Positions 55,542 to 64,000 of a DNA stretch of 64,000 nt are shown in pieces. Position 1 is the stretch's first letter. Every line of letters starts with the position of its first letter. Origin of the DNA: Dermacentor variabilis. Lineage: Eukaryota; Arthropoda; Arachnida; Ixodida; Ixodidae. Location of the stretch: contig NC_134574.1 of assembly GCF_050947875.1 (NCBI RefSeq), forward strand, positions 103,486,469-103,550,468, read 5' to 3'. Below the pieces are notes generated by a model. That model saw only the letters and a program-made list of their open reading frames with translations. It did no database searches and was not told the DNA's origin. The translations under genes and the position numbers were made by a program.

Positions 55542-56135
55542 TTTTCACCACCACCATGGAGGGCTTCCTCTCGACCACGGAAGCCTCGGGCTTCTGCCGG
55601 GTCGCCATCGCGGAAAAAGTGAGACTTTCTGCGCCGATTTCGGCGCAATTGAACTCGCCCCCGACAGTTAAAGGTACGCTATCCGTTATCTAGCAATATG
55701 GATCTTCACCTCAGAGTGATCACATATAATGTGCACGGTTTCCGTAGCGTTCAAAAGCAGGAAGAGGTGGTCGCCTTTGGCCGTTCGTCGGCTTGCGACC
55801 TCCTCTTGCAAGAAACAAATTTCTTTAAGCTAATCGATGTCTTGATGTTCAAGCGCGCTTTCATGATTGACTGCTTTTTCTCGTACGCCACCACGCGTTC
55901 GAGCGGTGTTGGAGTGCCTGTTCTTAACCGTAATCTGTTGCGCGACCACCACGTAACCTTCGACGCGCTCGGACGCGTGCTGGCGTTCGACTGCACATTT
56001 CGCTCTGCACGCATTCGGTTACTGTGTATCCATGATCCGGCTCAATCTGCAAATTCTTACACCTTTTTCAAATCATTGGATGCATATTTCCTAGATTCAC
56101 GTCCGGTAATTCTTTCGGACGACTTGAATTGTGTG
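55542..56135 (+). pseudogene. Tx1-A ORF1 end and ORF2 start, right of the I-clade insertion
   Basis: ORF1 resumes GGLPLDHGSLGLLP-like text in a shifted frame (GAGGGCTTCCTCTCGACC), with the ORF1/ORF2 spacer almost as in 26880-26962. ORF2 starts at 55698 MDLHLRVITYNVHGFRSVQK and runs open to about 56130 with SSGVGVPVLN, DALGRVLAFDCTF and ILSDDLNCV (family GDFN changed to DDLN). It is cut by a TG-repeat and the minus-strand LINE at 56136. Confidence 0.83.
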
Positions 56136-56620
56136 TGTGTGTGAAAACGTTTATTGTGATGAGGTCCGGAGGCTCGACTTCTTAAGCCAAGGCGGGCCGC
56201 TCCCACGTTGGCACTGTCAGGCCAAGCCTTTCGGCGACATCATCGGCCCTCTGGACTGCCCTTAGTTGGTCCTGAAACAATGGGCTTTGAATCCTTTTCT
56301 CCCACTGTGTGCATTCTTCAACGAGGTTGGGGAGAGTCGCGGGACACGCCGCCAGCACATGTCTGATTCCAATGATGCCATTACAATCGTTGCAGTCCAC
56401 CTTAATCTCCCCTCTCTGGATATATTTTATTAATGGTGTACGGTGTGGGATATGTACCCGTTTGCAATAAGCGCAGTGAGACTGCCTGAGCCCTGTTCAG
56501 TTTTGAATGTCGCAATGGGAATTGTCTGCGTCCTAAATAGTAATGTTTGGTAACGTCATTGTATGTTATTAAATTATCTCTAGATTCCCTGGCTTGATGG
56601 TGAGCGGCTCGGTTGTGACT
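56136..56620 (-). pseudogene. I-clade LINE, 3' scrap, inverted
   Basis: On the minus strand: ESRDNLITYNDVTKHYYLGR and LRLLQTGTYPTPYTINKIYP, then after a frameshift CNDCNGIIGIRHVLAAC, ending PTWERPALA and a stop at 56182. This is the region after RNase H in I-clade elements. A (TG)n tract (56128-56142) marks the 3' boundary. Confidence 0.78.
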
Positions 56621-56887
56621 GTCACGGCCCCCGACGATCGCAGTAAAATCAATAAGTCGAGGCACCGATCTCGGTCACACAAAAGAAATAAAGAGGGAAA
56701 GCGTAGCCCGGACAGGAATAGCCCAACGCCTAACGACCATGACACCTCAAACCAATCACGACGGCGTAAAGATGAGAATAGCAGCAATAGCGACGCCGTT
56801 CGCCGCTTTAAGTCTAAGAAGGCCCGCAAACACTCGCCTAAACTGCATGAGCGGTCATTACTCAGTGATGGCGACATGCAGGAATAA
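56621..56887 (+). pseudogene. Tx1-C ORF1, basic C-terminal tail
   Basis: About 88 codons rich in Arg, Lys and Ser (SRHRSRSHKRNKEGKRSPDR), ending DGDMQE. The position before an APE-type ORF2 shows it is the end of ORF1; the RNA-binding part and knuckles are missing. Confidence 0.65.
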
Positions 56888-57033
56888 ATACTACTAAGGA
56901 ACTCCCCGCCCCTCCCAGTGTGCTCATATATATAATAACTGATTGTCATGTTTTTCGTTGCACCTTGCACGACTTGCACCGAGTGTGTCCCCTCTCGCAC
57001 CAGTTGTACTTACATTATCAGGACCAGGCTCTC

Positions 57034-60000
57034 ATGAGTGCCTTCAGATTTGCCTCTTTTAACGTTAGAGGGTTCAGGGACAAGCAGAAACAAAGTTATG
57101 TCCTCAACTTGGGAAGACACCTTGGTGTCGATGTTCTCTTCATACGAGAGAAAAACTTTCGAACCCCGCTTGAGGTTGCCACATTTCAACGGGAGCATAA
57201 CGTCTCTGCTTACTTTTCACTAACAAACGCGAAATCATGTGGAGTGGGCGCCATCTTTCTCACCGGAAAATTCCGGGAAAAAGCCCATTGTACATTTGGA
57301 GCGAGTGGACGCACACTGATTACTGATATTTACATAGACGGAAGGAAAATTAGATTTGTTAACATATACGCACCAGTCACTAGATCTCTAACCAACCAAT
57401 TCTACAAAAACCTACATCCATCGCTTCTAGAACCAATCCCACACGTCTTACTTGGTGACTTCAACTGTGTCGTAGATTCAGATAGAGACATCAGAGGCCC
57501 AGGACAGGGAGGTTCCACCTACCACGCCAGGGAGCTCATTAATATACTTCGCCATCTCCTACTATCAGATGCATGGATTTCTCTCCACCCAGACCGCTTC
57601 GAAGCCACTAGATGCGGTTACCGCACGAATAGTAGAATCGACCGGGTGTATTTACCCGATTTGTTGCTACCCACGCTACTTGGATGCGAGGTTATATCTC
57701 TCCCTGACACTCTCAGGCGCAAAACAGGTCATTGCCCTGTAGTAGTAACGTTAAGGGGACGTGCCGGCCGCAACCAGTCATATGATAGATGGCGTTTAGA
57801 GCGCCCGCAGTCCTCCAAGATGATGAATGTATTGAAAACATCAACGCCGCTGTTACAGCAACCGTTCAAAACCTCACAACGATGTCCCCATCAAGTTGGG
57901 ACTCCTTGAAAGAAGTTTGGAAACAGATTTTACAGGACGAGGGGAAGGCGAGACATGGAAGAATTTCTAAGCAACGTAACGAACTAGTTCGCCGCATGCA
58001 AATAATTAAATGGGCGGATACGTTAACGAGCCGTACCAAGGAATACCTAGAGGTATTGGAAACAAAACATGACCGACTCGTACGAAAAAAATTCATTAAC
58101 GAGGGTGAAGAGCAGCAACATGTGAGCGCCAAGGACACTGGCATCTCCTTTATAGGTAATGCCAGAGTGCGCATCTCAGAAATTAGACTGCCAGATGGAT
58201 CCCTCACGACTGACCCCTCAAAAATCGAGTCAGGCATTCGTGAACATTTCATACATCTCTTTGGAACCGACGATTTTGGTGAACCTCCAGATGTCAGAAC
58301 AAGAGTCCGAGAACTGTGTCGCGACATATCACCCCTCGAAGAAGAAGACCTCGCGTGTCTTACAGAAGACATAACCCTAGACTCTGTCAAACATTCCCTG
58401 AACACCATGAGTGCAGGAACAGCGCCCGGCTGTGATAGGTTAACAACAAACTTTTATACGACTTTCTTTGGAGCAATTGGCGATGCTTTACTCAATATGG
58501 TTAAAATGGTGATCGAGGAGGGGAAGAAGCCCGCCTCTTTCAGCAGAGGACGCATTACTCTCATTCTAAAGGAAGAAGCTCCTCCGAGTGACCTTAAATC
58601 CTGGCGTCCGATAACTTTGCTAAACACCGATTATAAATTAGTTGCTACCTTACTTCAAACACGACTTGCAAAACTATTGCCTTGGATAATCTCTCCCTAT
58701 CGATCCTGTGCAGTCCCTGGAAGATCCATTTATACGAACCTAATGATAACCCGTCACGTATTTGAATATGCCCAGACTAAGGAAGTGCGTGGAGCGTTCA
58801 TATCAGTAGACCAGGAAAAAGCATTCGACAGAGTCAGACATAAGTACCTATTTTTAATCCTAGAATTACTAAAACTTCCCCCTAACTTCATACGCAGCAT
58901 TGGGCTCCTGTACGAAAATATCACAAGTGAAATTTTAGTGAATGGAACCATTTCACCTAGTTTTCCCGTCCATAGAGGTGTCCGGCAAGGTTGCCCACTA
59001 AGCCCTTCCCTTTTTATTCTTTCGCTAGATCCTCCACTCAGAAACATAATTAAAAACAAACAAATACGAGGCTTTCCTATGACTGGGCAGGAGGAAATTC
59101 GAGTCAGCGCATATGCTGACGACATTTCTTTGTTTCTTAGAGATGATCGGAGCCTTCAGGCATTCAAAGACATCTTTATTGAGTACTCTGCATTATCTGG
59201 TGCCCGCATCAATGAACAGAAACGTAAAGCGTTGCTATTCGGTTCTTTTCCTCCCAGTTCCATACCTAACATTCCTATAGTTAACTCAGTCAAAGTACTA
59301 GGAATTATCTTTACCAGCAATGGGGTAGCAGACGCCTCATGGCAACCAGCAGTCCAAAGATCAAATGCCGAAATTAGCTCCCTCCACCATAGATGCCTGT
59401 CGCTTCGACAAAAATAACTTGCAATCAAAACTACTGTGTGTGCTTATGCTAACAATGTAGCTAGAATTGGCGTTATGTCCAGGAAAATTGTACCCAACTC
59501 AACAAGTTAACATTAGCCTTTCTCTGGAATAGCAAACCTCCGTCATTGAAAAGAGATCTGCTGCAACTCCCGCTAAAATCAGGAGGCCTCGGATTACCAC
59601 ATAAATTCAATACTGGCAAGATCCTAGCATTAAAAACAGTCCTTTCCCTATGCACGATCCCCGAATACATGGGCAAATATCTAATGGCGTATCTGGCTAG
59701 CACATGTCATATAGCATTTACAGGCAAACGAGACACTGGACCGCTCGCCGAAAATCCGTCACCCTATTATCGAGCCGCTCACAACACCCAAAAGATGATC
59801 CTAGCAGAATGCCTCAATACAAACATTGCCCAGGATAAGGTTACAAACATTATTCAAAACATCACATATAGACAGTCAAGCCCGGAAGAAATTCAGAAGA
59901 CCTCAGATAAAATATGGCAGGACTGGCCTCGTTCTTGGTTGCCTCACGAAATTCTAGAGTTTGATTGGAAACGCAGATGGCAAGTTTTGCCGACACGTGA

Positions 60001-60430
60001 GCGGCTTCATAAAATGGGTATTGTTCCAAATGCAACTTGCCCCAATTGTAGCGGGAAAGAAACAACTCAGCATGCTTTATTCGAATGTCCACCTGCTAAA
60101 ACAATCTGGAAACTGGTGAAACACACATTTAAAATAGAGTGAGTGAGTGAGTGAAATAACTTTATTAGGTCCAGAGAAGATTTAAAATAGATGGTCTTAA
60201 AACACCAAAGAAAAGATACGGACCATTCGAGCACCTAGTAGTTATTAGCACAATGTTTATAATCTGGAAGAGACGAAGTCTAGCGGAAGTCCGCAGGCGC
60301 CCGGTTAGAGCAGCTTACCCTGCAATGCAAAGAATTAGGTTTTTAGTCTGGAAAACACAGAGGATCTGGAGGCCAACGGAGTGGAGGCCTTTCTCCGGAG
60401 ATGGCACACTAGATTCTTTTATTTAAACAA
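57034..60430 (+). pseudogene. Tx1-C ORF2 (APE endonuclease, RT, CCHC), frameshifted
   Basis: Endonuclease: MSAFRFASFNVRGFRDKQ, LFIREKNF (family QE changed to RE), NIYAP, LGDFNCVVD and a final TGHCPVVV where SDHxP is expected. The frame shifts near 57800. The RT reads on to 59417: TAPGCDRLTTNFY, WRPITLLNTDYKL, SVDQEKAFDRVRHKYLF, GVRQGCPLSPSLFILSLDP and YADD near 59112. After two lesions around 59420-59545 the tail continues (LLQLPLKSGGLGLPHKF) to the knuckle CPNCSGKETTQHALFEC near 60040. The last part is split by a 41-bp insertion (60139-60179) and ends near 60430. The changed Glu and the frameshifts make it inactive. Confidence 0.88.
60139..60179 (-). mobile_element. 41-bp LINE-tail insertion with 12-bp target duplication
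   Basis: ATTTAAAATAGA stands at 60127-60138 and again at 60180-60191. Between them is (GTGA)n followed by AATAACTTTATTAGGTCC, which read on the minus strand looks like a LINE 3' end with AATAAAGTTATT and a CACT-repeat tail. It is an extremely short retrotransposition product. Confidence 0.85.
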
Positions 60431-60655
60431 TGGCACGCTTCACTACCCGGTTGTCCCTTATTAGGGGCGGATATTCCTAAATGCTATAGACTATCAGTTA
60501 TATACGCCTAGTTGCTGGATGTGCTTGTAAAGTCTTGTATAAAGGATTGTATAAAGAATTGTATAGAGGAATTGTATAAGGGTTATGTTATGGTTCAAGT
60601 TGTGTACCTAAAATGTATTCCGTGCCACCAATGCATTTACATGCATTACATACAT

Positions 60656-62116
60656 TAAAAAGCAACGTTCGGGTAGCTCGTGATTTCGACTTCCCTCTTT
60701 TCGAACGGCGTTATTTAATACAGTCTGCGTTGTTAGGAAGTTTTTGGTACCCGTGTCATGTTGCTAAAGCCACTCCTTCGTGTCTTGAGGAGTGTGAAAA
60801 GCAGTGCCAACTCGTTTTTCTGGGCGGGTGGCACTGAACTATTGGCATGACCGGCGTTTGCCCAGCCCCGCGACCGCGGCGATTTCTCCTTTCCGCATGT
60901 TTCGGTTACAGCCTCGATATTGTTACTACGAACTTTAATGCGGACCCTGGCCAATGATGGTTCCCTCGCGCAGAACCTTACAAGGTACTTTCCTGGCACT
61001 TATTATGGAATTTACTTCCGACGAGCCCCGTGAATCGTGGACCGCAGTCGGCGGATGCGCCTGCAGTGTGCAGGACTAGCGTAGCCTTCCGCAGACATCT
61101 GTCAGCCGCGTGTCCGGACGTCGACCTCATGTTTGATAAGGTCGCAGAAATAACTGGCGCTGTCCTGCTTCCCTCGGTGCCCCCTGACCGGCGTCCCATA
61201 GCGCATCGTTTTCAATGGATGCGCACTGCCACGGCCACACTGCCTGGCCACCTTCGCGATATTATTTGGAGACTCGCCTGGGTACTGCTCCCAACCCCGG
61301 ACAGGGTAGAGCGCTGGGGGCGTGGTGCGTGTCTCCACACGTCCCAACTGCACGTCGGCGAAGACAGACACGTGACAATGGAGTGCGTCGTCGCACGTGT
61401 ATCTTGGGGCGCAGTCCATGCGGGGTGGGGGGAGTTTCGAGGTCAGGGCGTCAGGGAATTTGTATCGGGCCGATTTGTATCGTGTACGGGTTTCCGTGCG
61501 GGCGTTTCGCGGGCCATGTGCCCGTGGCGGCTCTGTCCAGTCTTTGGCGTAATCGCTTTGAAGCGGTGGCAGCCAGTTGTTGCCATCGGGCAATGTGGCC
61601 CACAATCGGCCTACTCAGGCGGGAGATGTTTGCTTTCCTCTCGGATGAACTCTTCTTCCTCGTGAAAGCGGAGTTTCTCCCCCACTGGTCGGGTCCGTTT
61701 GTTCAGAACGGCCGAGTGCATCTAGTCTTCCGTCCGGATCGACGATAAATATGCTACTTCAATTGAAATTTCCGTTTCCGAGTTCCGATTTCATTTCCCT
61801 GTGTTATACCCAATGTTCCTGATAATCGTACGTGTGGAGTGTCTGTTTCACAGCGTGATGAGAAAGACGAGAACAAGGTGAAAGGGGGAGCCGCCGTTCC
61901 GACTAGTGAAGTTCTCTTCTTCAAGGCCACTTGACGAAACGCTGGCTCCCACTTTCACCTTGTTCTCGTATTGCTCATCGTCCTGAATTTCCATCGCCCG
62001 CCTTCCCCATCTTTGCCCTGTTTCACAGTGTGTAGTTATCTAATATCTGTGTACATAGTTTTGTACATATTTCTTTTTTACTCTCTTCTAAATAGTGTAA
62101 GTAAACTTTTTTAAAG
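60656..62116 (+). pseudogene. Tx1-clade LINE 3' part (family D, possibly the 3' end of family A)
   Basis: It starts inside the region after RT (FERRYLIQSALLGSFWYPCH, compare family B ERAFFIKNVLCSKLWFAARV). It goes on through WRLAWVLLPTPDRVERWG in another frame and ends at 61748 with ELFFLVKAEFLPHWSGPFVQ, which matches the C-terminus of family B (EEQLFKLGEVEFLRRWSTRY). The 3' UTR holds an inverted repeat and joins U2 near nucleotide 36-40. Stops and frameshifts are present. Since family A copies here all lack their 3' ends, this may be theirs; I cannot prove it. Confidence 0.75.
61855..61981. repeat. Inverted repeat in the 3' UTR of family D
   Basis: GAGAACAAGGTGAAAG...GGAGCC (61869-61892) pairs with GGCTCCCACTTTCACCTTGT and TCTCGTATTGCTCATC (61943-61979). 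The arms are about 36 bp with few mismatches and enclose about 50 bp. It is either a MITE inserted in the UTR or a structured RNA part. Confidence 0.75.
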
Positions 62117-62270
62117 AGTATCGGTTCTTATCAGTTTAATATCTGATGCGGGTCCTACTTGGACCCAATATATTAAACTTATTTTTCGAATGGGGCTGGG
62201 TGCTTGAAGCTTGCTTCACCTGCGCCACGGGTTGGCCCGGTATTGCACTGCCTCCGGGATCGGCCCACTC
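62117..62270 (+). pseudogene. U2 snRNA 3' part, copy 4 (about nucleotides 36-189)
   Basis: AGTATCGGTTCTTATCAG matches U2 from nucleotide 36 with T42 changed to G, and the rest is collinear to nucleotide 189. The Sm site is mutated (ATTTTTCG for ATTTTTGG), and GGGGCTGGGTGC replaces GGGGCGGAGTGC. It cannot assemble normally. Confidence 0.9.
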
Positions 62271-63255
62271 ACCCCTACGGAGGTGAGAAAACCTTATTCA
62301 ATCTAAAATCGGACTCAATTTGCATGACACACCTCATAAGGTATCGGCACACCGGTTTAGACGAGACTTCCGAAATTGTTGACCCCCCCCCCCCCCGGGA
62401 CATTTAAAAAGCTCAGCCACTGGACGATGAAGCCATGCGGGAAAGCCACCGTGAGCTTCAGGAGGAGCTGGTTACACATTCTTAGCACGGTAACGTTCAA
62501 TAAAGGGGCATATTCTCACAGATTGGTGCACCTAAAAAAGCAGAAATAAAATTGTAACCTTTACTCAAGTAAAGTTTAATACAGGGGTATATTCTGACAA
62601 TTTCGTGCACCTATAAATTCAGAGGTATATAGTAACTTTTATTATAGGCGCACGTTGTCTTTTTGTAGTGTAACCTTTCGTATAAGCATACCATCTTGCA
62701 ACTCCTCACCCGCGTGTCATTCTGCGCATGCCCATGAATATAGGACGACTTTTCGGCCATCCATCAAACTTCACCGCACTGCACTAGCCTAACTCACTGA
62801 GCAGCACTTTATAAAAAAATATATTTCAGAAGATAGGCCGAACTTCAACAACTTTCAGTTGGCAACGTCAGGAGCATACTCCTGAAAATATGGTCATTTA
62901 AGGCACATATAGTCGCAGCAACTACGACGAAGTGCCGAAAAAGTGTATGTTGTCAGGAAAAAAAGTATCCTTTCGAAATAGGTAAAGGAAATACCTTGAA
63001 CTTTGGCTGACGGTTTGATATACCCCTTCTTTAAAGCGTTGCTCAATGAATTACGTTAGTGCACTGCAGTGAAGTTCAGTAGATGGCCAAAGGAACCATG
63101 TGCAAAATTCATGGGCATACGCAGAAAGACGCGCGGGTAAAGACGAGCAACACTATACGCCTATACGACAGATCACAAAAAATGTTCATAAAAATGGCGG
63201 AGAGGCTGTGTCAAAAATTCTTGGACATGACTCGGTCTAAAATAAATAAAAAAAA
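62271..63255. other. U2 3' flank, copy 4, then no recognised feature
   Basis: 62271-62480 matches the conserved U2 flank (ACCTTATTCAATCTAAAATC, AAGCTCAGCCACTGGAC, GCGGGAAAGCC) with a C-run at 62384-62396. A partial direct repeat follows: AATA(C/A)AGGGG(T/C)ATATTCT near 62502 and 62579. From about 62650 I see nothing. The family A fossil found after the other three flanks is absent here. Confidence 0.55.
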
Positions 63256-63490
63256 TTGAATTACGGGGTCTTACGTGTCAAAACCACTTTCTGATTATGA
63301 GGCACGCCGTATAGAGGAAGACTCCGAAAGTTTTGACCACCTGGGGTTAATTAACGCGCACCTAAATCTAAGTACACGGGTGTTTTCGCATTTCGCCTCC
63401 ATCGAAATGCGGCCGCCGTGGCCGGGATTCGATCCCGCGACCTCTTGCTCAGCAGCCCAACACCATAGCCACTGAGCAAGCACGGCGGGT
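63256..63490 (-). mobile_element. tRNA-derived SINE, Ruka-like, inverted
   Basis: Read on the minus strand: CCCGCCGTGCTTGCTCAGTG (A-box region), GGGATCGAATCCCGG (B box), GCCGCATTTCGATGGAGG, TGCGCGTTAATTAACCCCAG, GTGCCTCATAATCAG and a tail with a T-rich end at 63256. It is better preserved than the copy at 13781. The ORFs over it are accidental. Confidence 0.87.
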
Positions 63491-64000
63491 AAAATAAGAA
63501 ATATGCAGGTCTTTAGAGAAAATGACATTTTACTGCTGTGAAAGCTTCATAACGGCGACAGAGATCAGAATTTGTGGGATAGACAATCGAATTATTTAGG
63601 GACGAAATTTTACTAATTATTCTGTTTCATTTCTTTAGGAGACATGTCTTAGCGTATCCAAGGCAGCCGGTGCTGAAAGCATACCAATTTGCCATAAATT
63701 GTGCCTGGTACGAGCTTCGAGAAATTGGAAGTCAGCATTTGCTATGAAGTGCGTTGCTGTTTCAGTTATTGGTTCTGCACGTCCTGCATCAGTATTCTGT
63801 ACATAAATATCTCAAATGGAACAGCAATACATTTCATGGCATGTTTGCAGTATGTGCTTTTGAGACTATTCTGCAGCAGAATGCTTGCAACAACCGGAGG
63901 TGAAATGCTGATCGAACAGCTCTGTCGTTAACAGCAAATGGTTATTTACACAATAAACAGTCAAGTATTGGTGACGTTCGCACTAACGACTACTGCGGAA
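63491..64000. other. No gene recognised
   Basis: AT-rich. One 76-codon open frame (63701-63931) has no recognisable domain, so I do not call it. Confidence 0.35.

Larger units (their letters stand above)
56621..60655 (+). mobile_element. Tx1-clade LINE family C, 5'-truncated
   Basis: The end of ORF1 and a whole ORF2 plus 3' UTR (GTATAAAGAATTGTATAGAG repeats near 60540-60580). No U2 sequence flanks either end. It therefore did not use the U2 site here, or its flanks were lost. Confidence 0.8.

Overview
The window looks like nuclear DNA of a hard tick (Ixodida; inference). The grounds are two copies of a tRNA-headed SINE that I recognise as the tick Ruka type, Penelope-like elements, tick-type MITEs, an animal U2 snRNA with the arthropod sequence, and one animal housekeeping gene (PIN1). 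Almost everything else is transposable element. I see no bacterial, CRISPR or plasmid features.

Layout. 0-0.5 kb: an intact PIN1 prolyl isomerase gene on the minus strand. 0.5-16 kb: repeat-rich DNA with two dead Penelope-like elements, a pair of MITEs, LINE scraps, a 134-bp palindrome, a SINE and microsatellites. About 17-62.5 kb: a heavily invaded U2 snRNA locus. One complete U2 gene lies at 18512-18700. Three more U2 copies survive as 3' halves (32805, 53209, 62117), and a fossil 3' fragment may lie at 6803. The recurring order is: upstream block, U2, conserved 3' flank, old Tx1-clade ORF2 fossil. This implies an ancestral tandem U2 unit, roughly 3-4 kb long.

The U2 copies were opened by two unrelated kinds of non-LTR retrotransposon at almost the same point, U2 nucleotides 37-42, inside or just 3' of the branch-point-pairing GUAGUA. 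One kind has an APE endonuclease and belongs to the Tx1 clade (Keno-like; families A, B and D here). The other has a restriction-like endonuclease, a C-terminal CCHC and N-terminal zinc fingers (R2/NeSL group, Utopia-like). Between the U2 upstream blocks and the inserted elements lie tandem arrays of the U2 5' end alone (nucleotides 4 to 38). They have a 36-bp period, with about 96 units at 22074-25520, about 36 at 41062-42355, and a short array at 45849-45992. I consider these arrays the most unusual feature of the window.

Later insertions sit inside these elements: a 5.27-kb Ty3/gypsy-type LTR element (34997-40269) with decayed enzymes, three I-clade LINE copies (one with a clear 11-bp target duplication), a third Tx1 family (C), a 41-bp insertion with a 12-bp target duplication, and SINEs. 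Most element genes are broken by frameshifts, stops or truncation. Tx1-A ORF1 is intact, the C-terminal piece of Utopia-1 is open, and Tx1-B ORF2 has a single frameshift. Names such as Keno, Utopia and Ruka come from memory of the families, not from a search.
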